The notes under the pieces were generated by a model. The model saw only the letters and a program-made list of their open reading frames with translations, did not search any database and was not told the origin of the DNA. DNA of 64,000 nt from positions 1-64,000 of the forward strand of contig JAFXCH010000058.1 in assembly GCA_017516485.1 (NCBI GenBank). Direction: 5' to 3'. How positions within the stretch are numbered: the first letter of the stretch is position 1; the number at the start of each line of letters is the position of its first letter. Origin of the DNA: Clostridia bacterium. Its GTDB lineage: Bacteria; Bacillota; Clostridia; Oscillospirales; Acutalibacteraceae. Positions 36,020-46,015 of the stretch are shown piece by piece. Made by a program: the position numbers and the translations under genes.

Positions 36020-37960
36020 ATGAAAAAAAGAATTTTAAGCATCGTGCTTTGTCTGATTATGATTTTTACTTTAGCTTTGCCGGTATTTTCGGCAGACAGC
36101 ACTGCACCCGAATACGTAACTCTGCCCGAGCTTAAAACAGAGCAGACGGAGCTTCGCACGCGCAAAAAGGTTGACGGACTCAGACTTTACGTTGACGAAG
36201 AAAATCCGCTGTTTATAATAAGAAACTGTCCGATATGGGGCGGTCCGCAGACAGGCGAAGCCTTTGCCGAATACGCAATCAAAACCTACTACGCACTGCC
36301 TGAAGATGTAAGAAACTTTACAGTAATTTACATAGACGAAGGCCCAACGGATATGACACCTGCAAGACAGCTTGAATTTTGGCACGAGCTGCTGACAATT
36401 ACCGACACAGCAAATGTACCTATAGTATGCCAGTCCGAGTGCTTCTGCACGAACAAGACCCGTGACCCCTTTACTCAGGAGGAGCTGTCCGAAGTATTCA
36501 GAAAGCATCCCTCACTTATGGGCTTTGTGCAGGTTGAGCTTTCAACTAACGGTGTTACAAACGAAAAGCTCGCCTATGACGAAGTAACTGACGACCAGGG
36601 TGTTAACAAAAACATACTCAGGCGTATGAAATCCTGTATCAAGGCCTGTGCCGAAAACGGCGGTCTTTTTATCTGGCAGGATATGGAATACATCTACCAC
36701 AAGAAAGCAAACTACGTTAACCAGATTCTCAAGGACAGAGAGCTTTACGACCTGCTCAAGGCTAACACTGAAAATGTAATAATTATGGACAAGCACAACG
36801 GCCACGGCAGACACTTTGCAAGCCAGGCAAACATTTTCGGCTGCTGGCTTGACGATGTCTGCGGCAACTGGGGCGTAAACCTCGAAAACTTCCTCTGGTA
36901 TGAGGAGGGCTTTCTTGATTACGACGACCTCGGAGTTGCACCGAACGAGCCGCATCCGTTTTTCACCGCCAAATATCCGCCTGCTCTTTACGGAATCGAT
37001 ATGATTGCTGACCTTGTGGGCGGTGCTACGGTTTATGCAATTGAAGGTACATTAAGCAGAGGCGGTCTTTATCACTTTGTAAACGGCGAAGTAATACTCA
37101 CACCGACATTCTATGAGGTGCTTTACCCGATATATCAGCTGATTTTAAACGGTGCGGTACCCGATAAAGAAGAGGTAAAGTCAAACATAAAGGTAGCCTA
37201 CAAGATGTCAAGCCCGAGAGCATACGCACTCAGCGGTAACGACGCTCACATCCTGCAGGGTCTCTACTGCGATGTATTCACATTCTTCCAGGAAAAATTC
37301 AACAACATATATTTTGACTGTACAAAGACATGGGTGCCTTCAACTTCAAGATATTACATAGTACCCATTCTGCCGATTTATTCCGACCCTGAAGAAGTAT
37401 TGCCCGACAGCAAAATTCTCACCGACTTCTCCTATTTCTTCAACTTCCTTTTCATCAACCCGATCAAGATGAATTTCTTCAACCGCTGCTACGAAGAAAC
37501 CTATGAGGGTAACGGTGTGCTGTTTGATATTAATGATTATATCTATATATTCAACAGCAACGAGAACAAGACAATCGACAGCGAACAGAGCGTCAGCTAC
37601 ACTCTTGACAGCGGCAAGAAGCTTAACACAACCTTTGTTGCTCACACCTACGCAATATTCAACGAGGATGACGGCAAAATCGATATCGACCTTTGCAACC
37701 TGCGACTTGATACGGATGACATATGTAATTTCCGTGAAGACGAAAACCAATTTATGACTGCCTACGCACTCGGCGGCAAGCGTGACAATCCCAGAGATTT
37801 CAGAGAATCCGTAATTGAGATTTCGGGCTTTGAAAGTGAGCCGACGGTAACCGCCGCAGGCAAAAACAACGCAACAATGAAAACCGAATGGAATGAGGCA
37901 ACAAAAACTCTCACACTTTCAGTTATCTCAAACGGCGAAGTAAGAATTACAATAGAATAA
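36020..37960 (+). CDS. Secreted glycoside-hydrolase-like protein (possibly GH98-related)
   Basis: The 646-aa protein has a signal peptide (1-25, ending PVFSA). The N-terminal catalytic-like region contains PLFIIRNCPIWGG, FTVIYIDEG, GFVQVELS and FIWQDMEY, with several Glu/Asp residues in barrel-strand positions; the middle contains WLDDVCGNWGVN. This order reminds me of GH98 endo-galactosidases, but I cannot confirm it. The C-terminal ~150 residues look beta-rich, as in an accessory domain. It starts 4 nt after the QueG-like gene in a three-gene operon and ends at a terminator. Export to the cell surface is secure; the substrate is not. Confidence 0.65.
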   Translation: MKKRILSIVLCLIMIFTLALPVFSADSTAPEYVTLPELKTEQTELRTRKKVDGLRLYVDEENPLFIIRNCPIWGGPQTGEAFAEYAIKTYYALPEDVRNFTVIYIDEGPTDMTPARQLEFWHELLTITDTANVPIVCQSECFCTNKTRDPFTQEELSEVFRKHPSLMGFVQVELSTNGVTNEKLAYDEVTDDQGVNKNILRRMKSCIKACAENGGLFIWQDMEYIYHKKANYVNQILKDRELYDLLKANTENVIIMDKHNGHGRHFASQANIFGCWLDDVCGNWGVNLENFLWYEEGFLDYDDLGVAPNEPHPFFTAKYPPALYGIDMIADLVGGATVYAIEGTLSRGGLYHFVNGEVILTPTFYEVLYPIYQLILNGAVPDKEEVKSNIKVAYKMSSPRAYALSGNDAHILQGLYCDVFTFFQEKFNNIYFDCTKTWVPSTSRYYIVPILPIYSDPEEVLPDSKILTDFSYFFNFLFINPIKMNFFNRCYEETYEGNGVLFDINDYIYIFNSNENKTIDSEQSVSYTLDSGKKLNTTFVAHTYAIFNEDDGKIDIDLCNLRLDTDDICNFREDENQFMTAYALGGKRDNPRDFRESVIEISGFESEPTVTAAGKNNATMKTEWNEATKTLTLSVISNGEVRITIE

Positions 37961-38007
37961 AAAAAGAGAGCTGTAACAAACTTATTATAGTTTTTACAGC
38001 TCTTTCT
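37961..38007 (+). terminator. Intrinsic terminator
   Basis: AGAGCTGTAA (37967-37976) pairs with TTACAGCTCT, extended by A/T-rich flanks and followed by a T-rich tail, right after the secreted hydrolase gene. Confidence 0.8.
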
Positions 38008-38063
38008 TATTTCAGAAGACCATACGTTTTTTTAATATTCAATATTCTTTATTATCTTGTTAA

Positions 38064-38171
38064 GATTCTTCGCATTCGCTCAGAATGACATCAATTTTTT
38101 TAGGATCGATTCACTAATCGACCGCAATTAACGAAATATGGCAAATGAAAACGGGCGGCTGATAGCCGCCC
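38064..38171. repeat. Three unrelated small palindromes between convergent genes
   Basis: 38065-38086 is an imperfect inverted repeat with ATTCT/AGAAT ends of a type widespread in Firmicute genomes. CGATT/AATCG lies at 38107-38120. GGGCGGCT-GAT-AGCCGCCC lies at 38153-38171. None shows the AAATCAT spacer grammar. Nothing else is visible in 38008-38241. Confidence 0.5.
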
Positions 38172-38241
38172 CTACTTTTAATATTGCAAACCCCGAGACT
38201 TCGAAAAAGTCACCGTGAACACACACAATTCTATATATAAA

Positions 38242-38280
38242 AAATACCGAGAGGAATCATATGAAAGCCTCTCGGTTTTT
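38242..38280 (-). terminator. Terminator of the ribF end of the translation cluster
   Basis: AAATACCGAGAGG and CCTCTCGGTTTTT pair around a 13-nt loop. On the minus strand it follows the ribF stop codon and has T-rich sequence after the stem. Confidence 0.75.
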
Positions 38281-38305
38281 TATTGATTTATTTTGCAAAA
38301 GTTTT

Positions 38306-39166
38306 TCACATTTTATCTTTTTCGAGCTGAGCTTTCAATTCGTCGAGTGACTCGAATTTCATTTCTTCGCGTTTGTATTTCTGCAGACGCACCTCGATAA
38401 ACTTACCGTAGAGGTCACCGTCGTAGCCGATGATATGCGTTTCGCTTCGCTGCTCGTCATTATCAAACGAAGGGCGTCTGCCGATATTTGTAACCGAGCG
38501 ATACCACTCGCCGTCTATGCAGGTGCGTGAAGCATAGACACCGTATTTCGGCACAATCAAATCTTCGGGAAAGAGCTGGTTTATAGTCGGGCAGTCGAGT
38601 GACCTGCCGAGATGGTCGCCATGTACAACCTCGAGCGTGTAACCGAATTCTCTGCCGAGCATTTCGTTTGCCGACTCGATATCGCCGCCCTCTATTGCCG
38701 CACGAATGCGTGTTGAGCTGACGGCTTCGCCGCGGAAGCTGACCGACGGTGTAACACTCAGTGCTATACCCGTAATTTCACACAGCCAGCCGAGCAGAGT
38801 GCTGTCACCCTCGCCGCCTTTACCGAATCGGTAATTAAAGCCGCAGCTTAACATACCTGCATTAAGCTCACCTGCCAGAATTTTTACAAAAAACTCCTGC
38901 GGTGCATAGTCTTTAATTTTAAGAAAATCTATTCTGACAACCTCAACACCCATATCGGCAAATAACTTGTCCTTATCAGCCTCGGTTAAAAGTGTAGGTG
39001 CCTGCCGCCCGTCAATGACAAAAGAAGGCAGAGGGCTGAGAATCAGCACGGTAGGTATCATATCCCACTGACGTGCCGCCTGCACAGCCGCATCTATAAC
39101 CGCAGTATGGCCTTTATGAATGCCGTCAAAATTTCCGAGAGCAATTGCTCTTTTTTTATTATTCAT
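38306..39166 (-). CDS. ribF: Bifunctional riboflavin kinase/FAD synthetase
   Basis: RibF makes FMN and FAD. The 286-aa protein has the adenylyltransferase GNFDGIHKGH motif near 12-21 and STRIRAAIEGGDI (RxxL/STRIR region), then the riboflavin kinase domain with DCPTINQLFPEDLIVPKYGVYAS and the RRPSFD motif. It is the last gene of the rimP-to-ribF cluster and starts 12 nt after truB. Confidence 0.94.
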   Translation of the reverse strand: MNNKKRAIALGNFDGIHKGHTAVIDAAVQAARQWDMIPTVLILSPLPSFVIDGRQAPTLLTEADKDKLFADMGVEVVRIDFLKIKDYAPQEFFVKILAGELNAGMLSCGFNYRFGKGGEGDSTLLGWLCEITGIALSVTPSVSFRGEAVSSTRIRAAIEGGDIESANEMLGREFGYTLEVVHGDHLGRSLDCPTINQLFPEDLIVPKYGVYASRTCIDGEWYRSVTNIGRRPSFDNDEQRSETHIIGYDGDLYGKFIEVRLQKYKREEMKFESLDELKAQLEKDKM

Positions 39167-39178
39167 ATTCGTTACCCT

Positions 39179-40042
39179 TTAGGTTTCGGAATAAATACGC
39201 TTGATTTTAAGTTGGTCGGCATCGGCTTCGCCAAGACCGAGAAACCTGCCTTCGGGTGAGTAGACTTTAAGTATACCGTCTTCAAGCGGTGAATGGATAC
39301 GGTTTCTGTCAAGTGCACCGCCGTTTGAAAAACGCTGTGCCTGTGCCGCTGTTACCGTAACGCTCGGGTATTCAAGCAACGTATCAAGTGCGACAACGTC
39401 GCCTTCACCAATTTCTTCAAGAGATTTACAGCGGGAAATATCAACACCGTGTGCCTCAACCCTGCGAAGAGAGGTCAGCACAGCACCGCAACCGAGCTTT
39501 TCACCTATATCGGACGAAAGCGAGCGCACATAAGTGCCTGCAGAGCAACTTACACGGAACGAAAATTCCTGCTTTGACTCGTCAGCACCCGTCAATTCAA
39601 GCGAATATATATTTACTTTGCGGCTTTCACGCTCTATTTCAATACCCTCACGGGCAAGCTCATAGAGCTTTTTGCCGTCTTTTTTTATTGCGGAATACAT
39701 CGGCGGCACCTGCTCAATTTCACCGAGAAATGAGAGCATTGCTGATTCAAAATCCGATGTTTTAAAGTTTGTTTCGGTCCGGGTCAACACCTCACCCTCG
39801 ATATCGAGAGTATCGGTAGTGACACCGAGCTTCACCGTTGCCTCATACGCTTTGTCGTGCGTGTGCAGAAAGTCAATAAACCGCGTTGCACTGCCGAGCA
39901 TTACAACGAGCACGCCTGTTGCCATAGGGTCAAGCGTGCCTGTATGGCCCGACTTTTTTGCACCCAGAATTCGTTTAACTCTGTTTGCGGCAACAAACGA
40001 GGTAAGCCCCTTGGGCTTGTCGAGAAAAATTACACCTGTCAT
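39179..40042 (-). CDS. truB: tRNA pseudouridine-55 synthase
   Basis: TruB makes pseudouridine 55 in tRNA. The 287-aa protein begins GVIFLDKPKGLTSF and contains the catalytic GHTGTLDPMATGVL with the essential Asp (about 38). The YEATVKLG and AGTYVRSL motifs are intact. The C-terminal PUA-like tail is short. It overlaps nrnA by 4 nt. Confidence 0.95.
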   Translation of the reverse strand: MTGVIFLDKPKGLTSFVAANRVKRILGAKKSGHTGTLDPMATGVLVVMLGSATRFIDFLHTHDKAYEATVKLGVTTDTLDIEGEVLTRTETNFKTSDFESAMLSFLGEIEQVPPMYSAIKKDGKKLYELAREGIEIERESRKVNIYSLELTGADESKQEFSFRVSCSAGTYVRSLSSDIGEKLGCGAVLTSLRRVEAHGVDISRCKSLEEIGEGDVVALDTLLEYPSVTVTAAQAQRFSNGGALDRNRIHSPLEDGILKVYSPEGRFLGLGEADADQLKIKRIYSET

Positions 40043-40980
40043 ATAAATTCACCGATTACGTCTATGAGCTGCTTTATAGCCTCATCCTTTGTGCCGGGAA
40101 GCTGACAGCCTGCCGCATTCGGATGACCGCCGCCACCGAATCTTGAGCAGATTGCACTTGCATCTACGGGATTGTGTGTGCGTACAGAAGCTTTGAAGCT
40201 TCCGTCACGTCTTTCACGCACAGTGACACCTACAAGCACACCCTCAATCTGCCTTGAGATTGCAGCAATACCGTCGCACTCGTTTTCATCAGAGCCGCTT
40301 TCGGCAAACATATCACGTGTAATTGTAATCAACGCACACTTGCCGTCATAGAAAAACTGCATACCGTCAAGAGCAAGCTTTTCAAGTGCGGCATAAGTCC
40401 TCGTCTTTGTTTCAAACATCATAACGTTTATTTTTGCCGCATCTGCACCTGCCTCCATAAGCTTTGCGGCTGTACGGAGAGTTGCAGGCGTAACATTTGC
40501 ATAGCGGAAACAGCCCGTATCGGTAGAAATACCGGTGTAAAGGCAATTCGCAATCTGCGGGGTTATCTCAACACCGAGCAAACCGATAACCTCAAAAATT
40601 ATCTGGGCTGCGGCCGCTGCAGACGAATCAACGTAATTCATCTTTGCGAAAAGTCTGTTTGAGCCGTGATGGTCGATAGAAAGGTCAACTTTTGTTTCAT
40701 ATTCTGCTTTTATATCGTTACCCATAAGGTTTGCATCGGCAATATCGACTGCAACAACCGTTTGCTCCGCAAACTCCTGCGGCTCAATTTCGAGATAGCG
40801 GAATTTTGGCGGAAGCTCCTCATTGTTGACTACGTTTGCTTTTTTGCCGAGTGCACGCAGTGCAAGACAAAGACCGAAACCCGAACCGAGAGTATCTCCG
40901 TCCGGGTGAGCGTGGGTAAGGATTGTAAAATTGTCGTGGGACTTCAAGAAAGAAACTGTACTGCCGATATCAATAAGCAT
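40039..40980 (-). CDS. nrnA: DHH-family nanoRNase/PAP phosphatase NrnA
   Basis: NrnA degrades short RNA oligomers and 3'-phosphoadenosine 5'-phosphate. The 313-aa protein has LTHAHPDGDTLGSG (DHH motif I), VAVDIAD (II), SIDHHGSN (the DHH motif) and YTGISTDTGCFRY, then a DHHA1 domain with the GGGHPNAAG motif. It is placed between rbfA and truB, as in many Firmicutes. Confidence 0.94.
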   Translation of the reverse strand: MLIDIGSTVSFLKSHDNFTILTHAHPDGDTLGSGFGLCLALRALGKKANVVNNEELPPKFRYLEIEPQEFAEQTVVAVDIADANLMGNDIKAEYETKVDLSIDHHGSNRLFAKMNYVDSSAAAAAQIIFEVIGLLGVEITPQIANCLYTGISTDTGCFRYANVTPATLRTAAKLMEAGADAAKINVMMFETKTRTYAALEKLALDGMQFFYDGKCALITITRDMFAESGSDENECDGIAAISRQIEGVLVGVTVRERRDGSFKASVRTHNPVDASAICSRFGGGGHPNAAGCQLPGTKDEAIKQLIDVIGEFI

Positions 40981-41065
40981 TGTTCTTCCCTCCCTTTAAA
41001 ATTCGGAATTCGGAATTAAGAATTAGGAATTATAAAAAATAAACTGCTGCGATAAATTTCATTTT

Positions 41066-41228
41066 GTAATCGCTGATTTAATCGTAGTGCTCAGATTGGC
41101 GTGATAGGTTTTTGTCAGTACGCTTGAAAAAACGCAGGTAATACTTGGTGTATTGCCGAGTATTTTGAAAGCGGAATGGCGAAAAGATATCCGTCAAGAT
41201 GAGTGCTTAAGATTAAAGAAGTGATTAC
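41066..41228. repeat. ~163-bp element with imperfect terminal inverted repeats
   Basis: GTAATCGCTGATTTAATC at 41066-41083 and GATTAAAGAAGTGATTAC at 41211-41228 are near-reverse complements. Inside, CGCTT (about 41131) and AAAGCG (about 41168) enclose a GGTAATAC-TTG-GTGTATTGCC foldback. The right end coincides with the rbfA stop codon. It resembles a small non-autonomous element or extended terminator. A GGAATTA-type simple repeat lies at about 40998-41032. Confidence 0.5.
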
Positions 41229-41587
41229 TTATTCAGGTCATTTAACATCTTTGCTATGCTCATACCGTGCTCGATTGAGTCATCGGCGATAAAGCGAAGC
41301 TCGGGTGTTTTACGAAGGCGGAGCCTCTGACCTACCTCGCGGCGGATATAGCCTGCGGCATTCTTAAGGCCTGCAACAGCCTCTTTAGCCGCATCGATAC
41401 CCTCCATAGCGCTGATATAAGCCTTGGCATAGGAAAGGTCGCCCGTAACCTCAACACGGATAACGGTGAGGAGCTTGCCCTGAACACGGGGGTCTTTTAT
41501 TTCGTCACGGATGATTGCGATTATTTCACGCTTGATATCTTCCGCAACTCTGTCAGATTTATATCCTGCCATAATATTTTTTGGCAA
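41225..41587 (-). CDS. rbfA: 30S ribosome-binding factor A
   Basis: RbfA assists 16S rRNA 5'-end maturation. The 120-aa protein has the KH-like fold motifs DRVAEDIKREIIAIIRDEIKDPRV and the ending RKTPELRFIADDSIEHGMSI, all as expected. It lies 49 nt after infB in the rimP-ribF cluster. Confidence 0.94.
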   Translation of the reverse strand: MPKNIMAGYKSDRVAEDIKREIIAIIRDEIKDPRVQGKLLTVIRVEVTGDLSYAKAYISAMEGIDAAKEAVAGLKNAAGYIRREVGQRLRLRKTPELRFIADDSIEHGMSIAKMLNDLNK

Positions 41588-41636
41588 AGGCTGACGAAAA
41601 ATTCACCGTCAGCCCCTGCATTTACCTTTCAATTAA

Positions 41637-44042
41637 TTAATCGCGGTACTCCTCGATGATGAAAGCTTCGAAGATGTCACCGAGCTTGATATCGTTGAAC
41701 TTGTTGAGAACAATACCGCACTCATAACCGGAAACAACTTCCTTTACGTCATCCTTGAAACGCTTGAGTGAGCCCATCTCGTCCTCTGTGATAACGATAC
41801 CGTCACGTACAACACGAATCTTGGAGTTACGTGTAACCTTACCGTCGAGCACGTAGCAACCTGCAACGTTACCGACAGAAGAGATATTGATGATGTTACG
41901 AACCTCGATACGTCCCTGTACAACCTCACGTGTCTTGGGAGCAAGCATACCCTTGATAGCAGCCTCAATCTCCTCAATACAGTCGTAGATAATTCTGTAC
42001 ATTCTCATATCAACACCGTCACGCTCTGCATTTGCCTGAGCAGCAGGGTCGGGACGAACATTGAAACCGACGATGATTGCGTTTGATGCATTTGCAAGCA
42101 TAACGTCGCTCTCACTTACTGCACCTACACCGCTGTGGATAACGCGTACACGTACTTCGTCATTGGAAAGCTTCTCAAGATTCTGCTTGACAGCTTCTGC
42201 CGAGCCCTGAACGTCAGCCTTGACAACAACATTGAGGTCCTTGACCTCGCCTGCCTGAAGTGAAGAGAAGAGGTTGTCGAGTGTAACCTTCTGTACGGAG
42301 TTGAACTGCTCATCCTTAATCTTCTGCTTACGCTGCTCAACAAGCTCTCTTGCAAGACGCTCGTCGCTTACTGCGTCGAAAACATCACCTGCCTGGGGAG
42401 CTTCGTCAAGACCCATAATCTCAACGGGGCAGGACGGACCTGCTTCCTTTACGTTTTTGCCGTGCTCGTCAACCATTGCACGTACACGGCCGACGGATGT
42501 ACCGGCAACAATGATATCACCTGCGTGAAGTGTACCGTTCTGAACAAGGAGTGTTGCAATCGGGCCGCGACCCTTGTCGAGTCTTGCCTCGATAACGCTA
42601 CCCTTTGCAGCTCTGTTCGGGTTAGCCTTGAGCTCCATCATCTCTGCAACGAGAAGGATTGACTCAAGAAGGCTGTCGATACCCATTTTTGTATGAGCAG
42701 ATACAGGCACACAAATTGTATCGCCGCCCCACTCTTCGGGAATAAGCTCGTGCTCTGTAAGCTGCTGCTTGATTCTTTCGGGGTTAACATCGGGCTTATC
42801 CATCTTGTTGATTGCAACGATAATCTGGACACCTGCAGCCTTTGCGTGGTTGATGGCCTCGATAGTCTGCGGCATAATACCGTCATCTGCGGCAACAACA
42901 AGTACTGCGATATCAGTTGCCTTTGCACCACGTGCACGCATTGATGTAAAAGCTGCGTGACCGGGAGTATCAAGGAATGTGATAAGCTCGCCGTTTACCT
43001 TTACTCTGTAAGCACCGATGTGCTGTGTGATACCGCCTGCCTCTGTTGAAGTAACGGATGTGTGGCGGATTGCGTCAAGAAGTGAAGTCTTACCGTGGTC
43101 AACGTGACCCATAACAACGACAACGGGATTTCTCGGCTCAAGGTTTGTATCGTCGTCCTCTGTTGCGTCGATAATTCTGTCTTCGATTGTGACAACAACC
43201 TCTTTCTGTACCTTTGCACCGAGCTCTGTTGCAACGATTTCTGCTGTATCAAAGTCGAGCATATCGTTGATTGTAGCCATCTGACCGAGGAAGAAGAGCT
43301 TCTTGATAACCTCGGCTGCTGTCATTTTAAGCTTGAGGGCAAGGTCGCCGACAGAGATTTCCTCGGGAAGGACAACCGTAATCTTCTTGTTTGCACGCTC
43401 TGCCTCGATACGCTTGATTCTCTCCTGCTCAGTTTCGCGGCGGTGAGTACGTGTGCCCTGCTTGCGGTACTGCTTGGACTTCTGGTTGAGCTTCTGCTTA
43501 CGGACAGAAGAATCCTGAATGCCCTGTGACTTGTTTACGGGCACGATATTCTCGTAATGCTCGTTGTACTTCTCGAGCTGTACGTTGTCTGCACGTGTGT
43601 CGATTGTTCTCTTTTCGCCCTTTGTTCTTGCCTGAAGAGGACCTGTACGGTCTTTCTCCTTCTTCTTGGGCGGTTCAGGCTGTTTTGCAGCAGGAGCTGT
43701 TGCAGGCTTGCTGTCAGCCTTCTTTGCTTCGGGCTTCTTGCCGCCTTCCTTCTTTGCCTCGGGTTTCTTATCATCTGCCTTTGCAGGTGCAGCTTCAGCC
43801 TTGGGAGCCTCTTTCTTAGGCTCGGGCTTAGCCTCTGCAGCAGTTGCAAAGTACTCATCAAAGCTCTTGACTGCAGACTGCTGTGTGAATGTTTCGAAAA
43901 CAATATCAAGCTCTTTATCTGTAAGAGCTGTCATGTGATTTTTTGTGTCGTCAAAATACTGTGTAAGCAGCTCGAGCACTACTTTGCTTGACTTACCGAA
44001 ATCCTTACCGACTTCGTGAATTCTGTATTTTATTGCTGCCAT
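41637..44042 (-). CDS. infB: Translation initiation factor IF-2
   Basis: IF-2 places fMet-tRNA on the 30S subunit. The 801-aa protein has an N-terminal IF2-N fold, a long Lys/Ala/Glu/Pro-rich linker (about 70-140), a second IF2-N ([21 protein letters not shown]) and the G domain with [15 protein letters not shown] (G1), DTPGHAAF (G3) and NKMD (G4), then beta-barrel domains II-IV. It is complete. The gap to ylxR is 12 nt, and no YlxQ/L7Ae-like gene lies between, unlike Bacillus. Confidence 0.96.
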   Translation of the reverse strand: MAAIKYRIHEVGKDFGKSSKVVLELLTQYFDDTKNHMTALTDKELDIVFETFTQQSAVKSFDEYFATAAEAKPEPKKEAPKAEAAPAKADDKKPEAKKEGGKKPEAKKADSKPATAPAAKQPEPPKKKEKDRTGPLQARTKGEKRTIDTRADNVQLEKYNEHYENIVPVNKSQGIQDSSVRKQKLNQKSKQYRKQGTRTHRRETEQERIKRIEAERANKKITVVLPEEISVGDLALKLKMTAAEVIKKLFFLGQMATINDMLDFDTAEIVATELGAKVQKEVVVTIEDRIIDATEDDDTNLEPRNPVVVVMGHVDHGKTSLLDAIRHTSVTSTEAGGITQHIGAYRVKVNGELITFLDTPGHAAFTSMRARGAKATDIAVLVVAADDGIMPQTIEAINHAKAAGVQIIVAINKMDKPDVNPERIKQQLTEHELIPEEWGGDTICVPVSAHTKMGIDSLLESILLVAEMMELKANPNRAAKGSVIEARLDKGRGPIATLLVQNGTLHAGDIIVAGTSVGRVRAMVDEHGKNVKEAGPSCPVEIMGLDEAPQAGDVFDAVSDERLARELVEQRKQKIKDEQFNSVQKVTLDNLFSSLQAGEVKDLNVVVKADVQGSAEAVKQNLEKLSNDEVRVRVIHSGVGAVSESDVMLANASNAIIVGFNVRPDPAAQANAERDGVDMRMYRIIYDCIEEIEAAIKGMLAPKTREVVQGRIEVRNIINISSVGNVAGCYVLDGKVTRNSKIRVVRDGIVITEDEMGSLKRFKDDVKEVVSGYECGIVLNKFNDIKLGDIFEAFIIEEYRD

Positions 44043-44054
44043 ACGTTTTCCTCC

Positions 44055-44327
44055 TTAGTCCTGCTCATCAAACTGTGCGAGCAGATTATCGTATACGTGC
44101 TGTTCAACAGCACAACCGAAAGCTCTTTCAAACCTTTTTGCTTTGATTGCCTTTGTGAGGCAGCTTCTGTTGTGACAGATGTATGCACCTCTGCCGTTTT
44201 TCTTGCCCGTAAGGTCAAGTGACACTTCACCCTCGGGAGAGCGTACCGCACGGATAAGCTCTTTCTTCGGCATCATTTCACCGCAACCCAAGCACTTTCG
44301 CATAGGTATTTTCTGGGGCTTGTTCAT
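44055..44327 (-). CDS. ylxR: YlxR (DUF448) nucleoid/RNA-binding protein
   Basis: The 90-aa protein has the family motif RKCLGCGEMMPKKELIRAVR and GRGAYICHNRSC. YlxR proteins bind RNA or DNA and affect transcription in Bacillus. It lies between nusA and infB as usual. Confidence 0.92.
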   Translation of the reverse strand: MNKPQKIPMRKCLGCGEMMPKKELIRAVRSPEGEVSLDLTGKKNGRGAYICHNRSCLTKAIKAKRFERAFGCAVEQHVYDNLLAQFDEQD

Positions 44328-44343
44328 TATCTCACCCTTTTAA

Positions 44344-45402
44344 TTATTCTTTAATCTCAAAAAATCCGCTTTCGGGGTTGATATCAATCTTCCAACCTGT
44401 AAGCTTTGCGGCAAGACGGGCATTCTGACCCTTGTTGCCGATTGCAAGTGAAAGCTGGTTGTCAGGAACAACTACACGGCAGGAGTTGGGAGCATCCTCG
44501 AGCACTTCAACGCTGATAACATCAGCAGGAGCAAGTGAAGCGGCAATAAACTCAGCCGGATTTTCGCTGTACTTAACAATATCGATTTTCTCACCGCCGA
44601 GCAGGTCAACAACCTTGCCTACACGTGCACCTCTTGCACCGATGCAGGAGCCGACAGCATCGACATTTTCGTCTGCACTGAATACTGCAACCTTTGTGCG
44701 TGAGCCTGCCTCACGGGAGATAGCCTGAATTTTAACTGTGCCGTCGAAGATTTCGGGTACTTCTTCCTCGAAGAGTCTGCGGACAAGGCCGGGGTGTGTA
44801 CGTGAAATCATAGCCTTGACACCGCTCTTCTCGCCGTCGCGGATATCCACGACGTAAACCTTGATAAGGTCACCAATCTTAAGCTCTTCACCGGGTACCT
44901 GCTCTGTCTTGGGAAGGATTGATTCGCCCTTACCAAGCTCAACAGTTGCGTTACCTGTTTCAGCGTCGATATTTACAACCTTAACTGTTACAAGCTCATT
45001 GTGCTTGCTCTGGAATTCCTGCTTGATCTGGCTGCGCTCAGCCTCACGGATACCCTGACGGATAACGTTCTTGACTGTGCTTGCAGCAATACGGCTGAAG
45101 CTCTTTGTCTCAAGCGGAATCTCGATAATGTCACCGGGCATTGCGCTTGCCTTATAACGCTCAGCCTCCTCGGGGAGAAGGTCTGTAACGGGGTCTGCGA
45201 TTTCGCTGACTACATTCTTGCGAAGGTAAACCGCCATCTCGCCGTTTGCATAGTCGATATCACAGTAGCCGATGTCTCTGCCGTATTCGCCCTTGATTGC
45301 GGATACGATAGCTGCCTGGATTCTCTCGCAGAGAATCTCTGCAGGAATGCCTTTTTCTTTTTCGAGAAGCTTCACAGCTTCAAAAAATTCTTTTGTGTCC
45401 AT
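44344..45402 (-). CDS. nusA: Transcription termination/antitermination factor NusA
   Basis: NusA binds RNA polymerase and modulates pausing and termination. The 352-aa protein has the N-terminal RNAP-binding domain, S1 domain (around GDLIKVYVVDIRDGEKSGVK), and two KH domains with SCIGARGARVGKVVDLLGGEKIDIV and LAIGNKGQNARLAAKLTGWKIDI. The C-terminal acidic repeats of proteobacterial NusA are absent, as usual in Firmicutes. Confidence 0.96.
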   Translation of the reverse strand: MDTKEFFEAVKLLEKEKGIPAEILCERIQAAIVSAIKGEYGRDIGYCDIDYANGEMAVYLRKNVVSEIADPVTDLLPEEAERYKASAMPGDIIEIPLETKSFSRIAASTVKNVIRQGIREAERSQIKQEFQSKHNELVTVKVVNIDAETGNATVELGKGESILPKTEQVPGEELKIGDLIKVYVVDIRDGEKSGVKAMISRTHPGLVRRLFEEEVPEIFDGTVKIQAISREAGSRTKVAVFSADENVDAVGSCIGARGARVGKVVDLLGGEKIDIVKYSENPAEFIAASLAPADVISVEVLEDAPNSCRVVVPDNQLSLAIGNKGQNARLAAKLTGWKIDINPESGFFEIKE

Positions 45403-45436
45403 TTTGATATATCAATCCTTTCGTTAATTTACGGTT

Positions 45437-45922
45437 TTATATTGCACCTGAGTCATCAAGTCTGACCCATGATGCTTCTTTACGCTCGATAACAAGTGTG
45501 CAGCCGTCATCAAGAGTGACGGTGAAGCTGCCTGCATCGTGCGAATCGAGTGTGCAGTGAAGCTCACGCTCGCCTGTTTCGAGCGGACGGATAAGCCTTA
45601 CGACTACGGATGCGCCGATATAAGCGTCAAAGTGTGCGGGACGTGTAAGCTCACGGTCGATACCCGGAGAGCTTACCTCAAGACAGTAGCTCTGCTCAAT
45701 GAGGTCTGCCTCATCAAGAGGTTTGTCGAGTGCGTGGCTCATATCCACACAGTCATCAATGCCTACGCCGCCGTCCTTGTCGATAAAAATACGCAGATAC
45801 CAGTTTGCACCCTCTTTTACAAAGCGTACATCCCAGAGTCTGAGACCGAGCTGCTCTGCTATCGGCTCAGCGATTGCCGTTACGGCTGCAACAGTGTTGC
45901 CGCCCTTACCTTTGCCTGCCAT
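45437..45922 (-). CDS. rimP: Ribosome maturation factor RimP
   Basis: RimP is needed for 30S maturation. The 161-aa protein shows LRLWDVRFVKEGANWYLRIFIDKDGGVGIDDCVDMSHALD and YCLEVSSPGIDRELTRPAHFDAY, both family hallmarks. It is the first gene of the cluster. A hairpin leader lies between its promoter and start. Confidence 0.95.
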   Translation of the reverse strand: MAGKGKGGNTVAAVTAIAEPIAEQLGLRLWDVRFVKEGANWYLRIFIDKDGGVGIDDCVDMSHALDKPLDEADLIEQSYCLEVSSPGIDRELTRPAHFDAYIGASVVVRLIRPLETGERELHCTLDSHDAGSFTVTLDDGCTLVIERKEASWVRLDDSGAI

Positions 45923-45966
45923 ATCATCGCTCCTTTTTTAAGTTACAAAATCAGGATGAATAAACA

Positions 45967-45991
45967 AAAGAGCGGGCAGAGCCCACTCTTT
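45967..45991 (-). promoter_or_regulatory. rimP leader hairpin (terminator-like attenuator)
   Basis: On the minus strand AAAGAGTGGGC, loop TCT, GCCCGCTCTTT form an 11-bp stem with one G-U pair, followed by a T-rich stretch. It lies between the promoter and rimP and matches the known rimP-leader type of structured 5' region (from memory). It may attenuate the whole operon. Confidence 0.7.
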
Positions 45992-46015
45992 CAGTCAAAT
46001 CATTCGTACATCCAT

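Noticed and set aside
38064..38171. Palindromes after the secreted hydrolase as another ladder copy
   Set aside because: They lack AAATCAT/ATGATTT spacers and the AATG/CATT ends.
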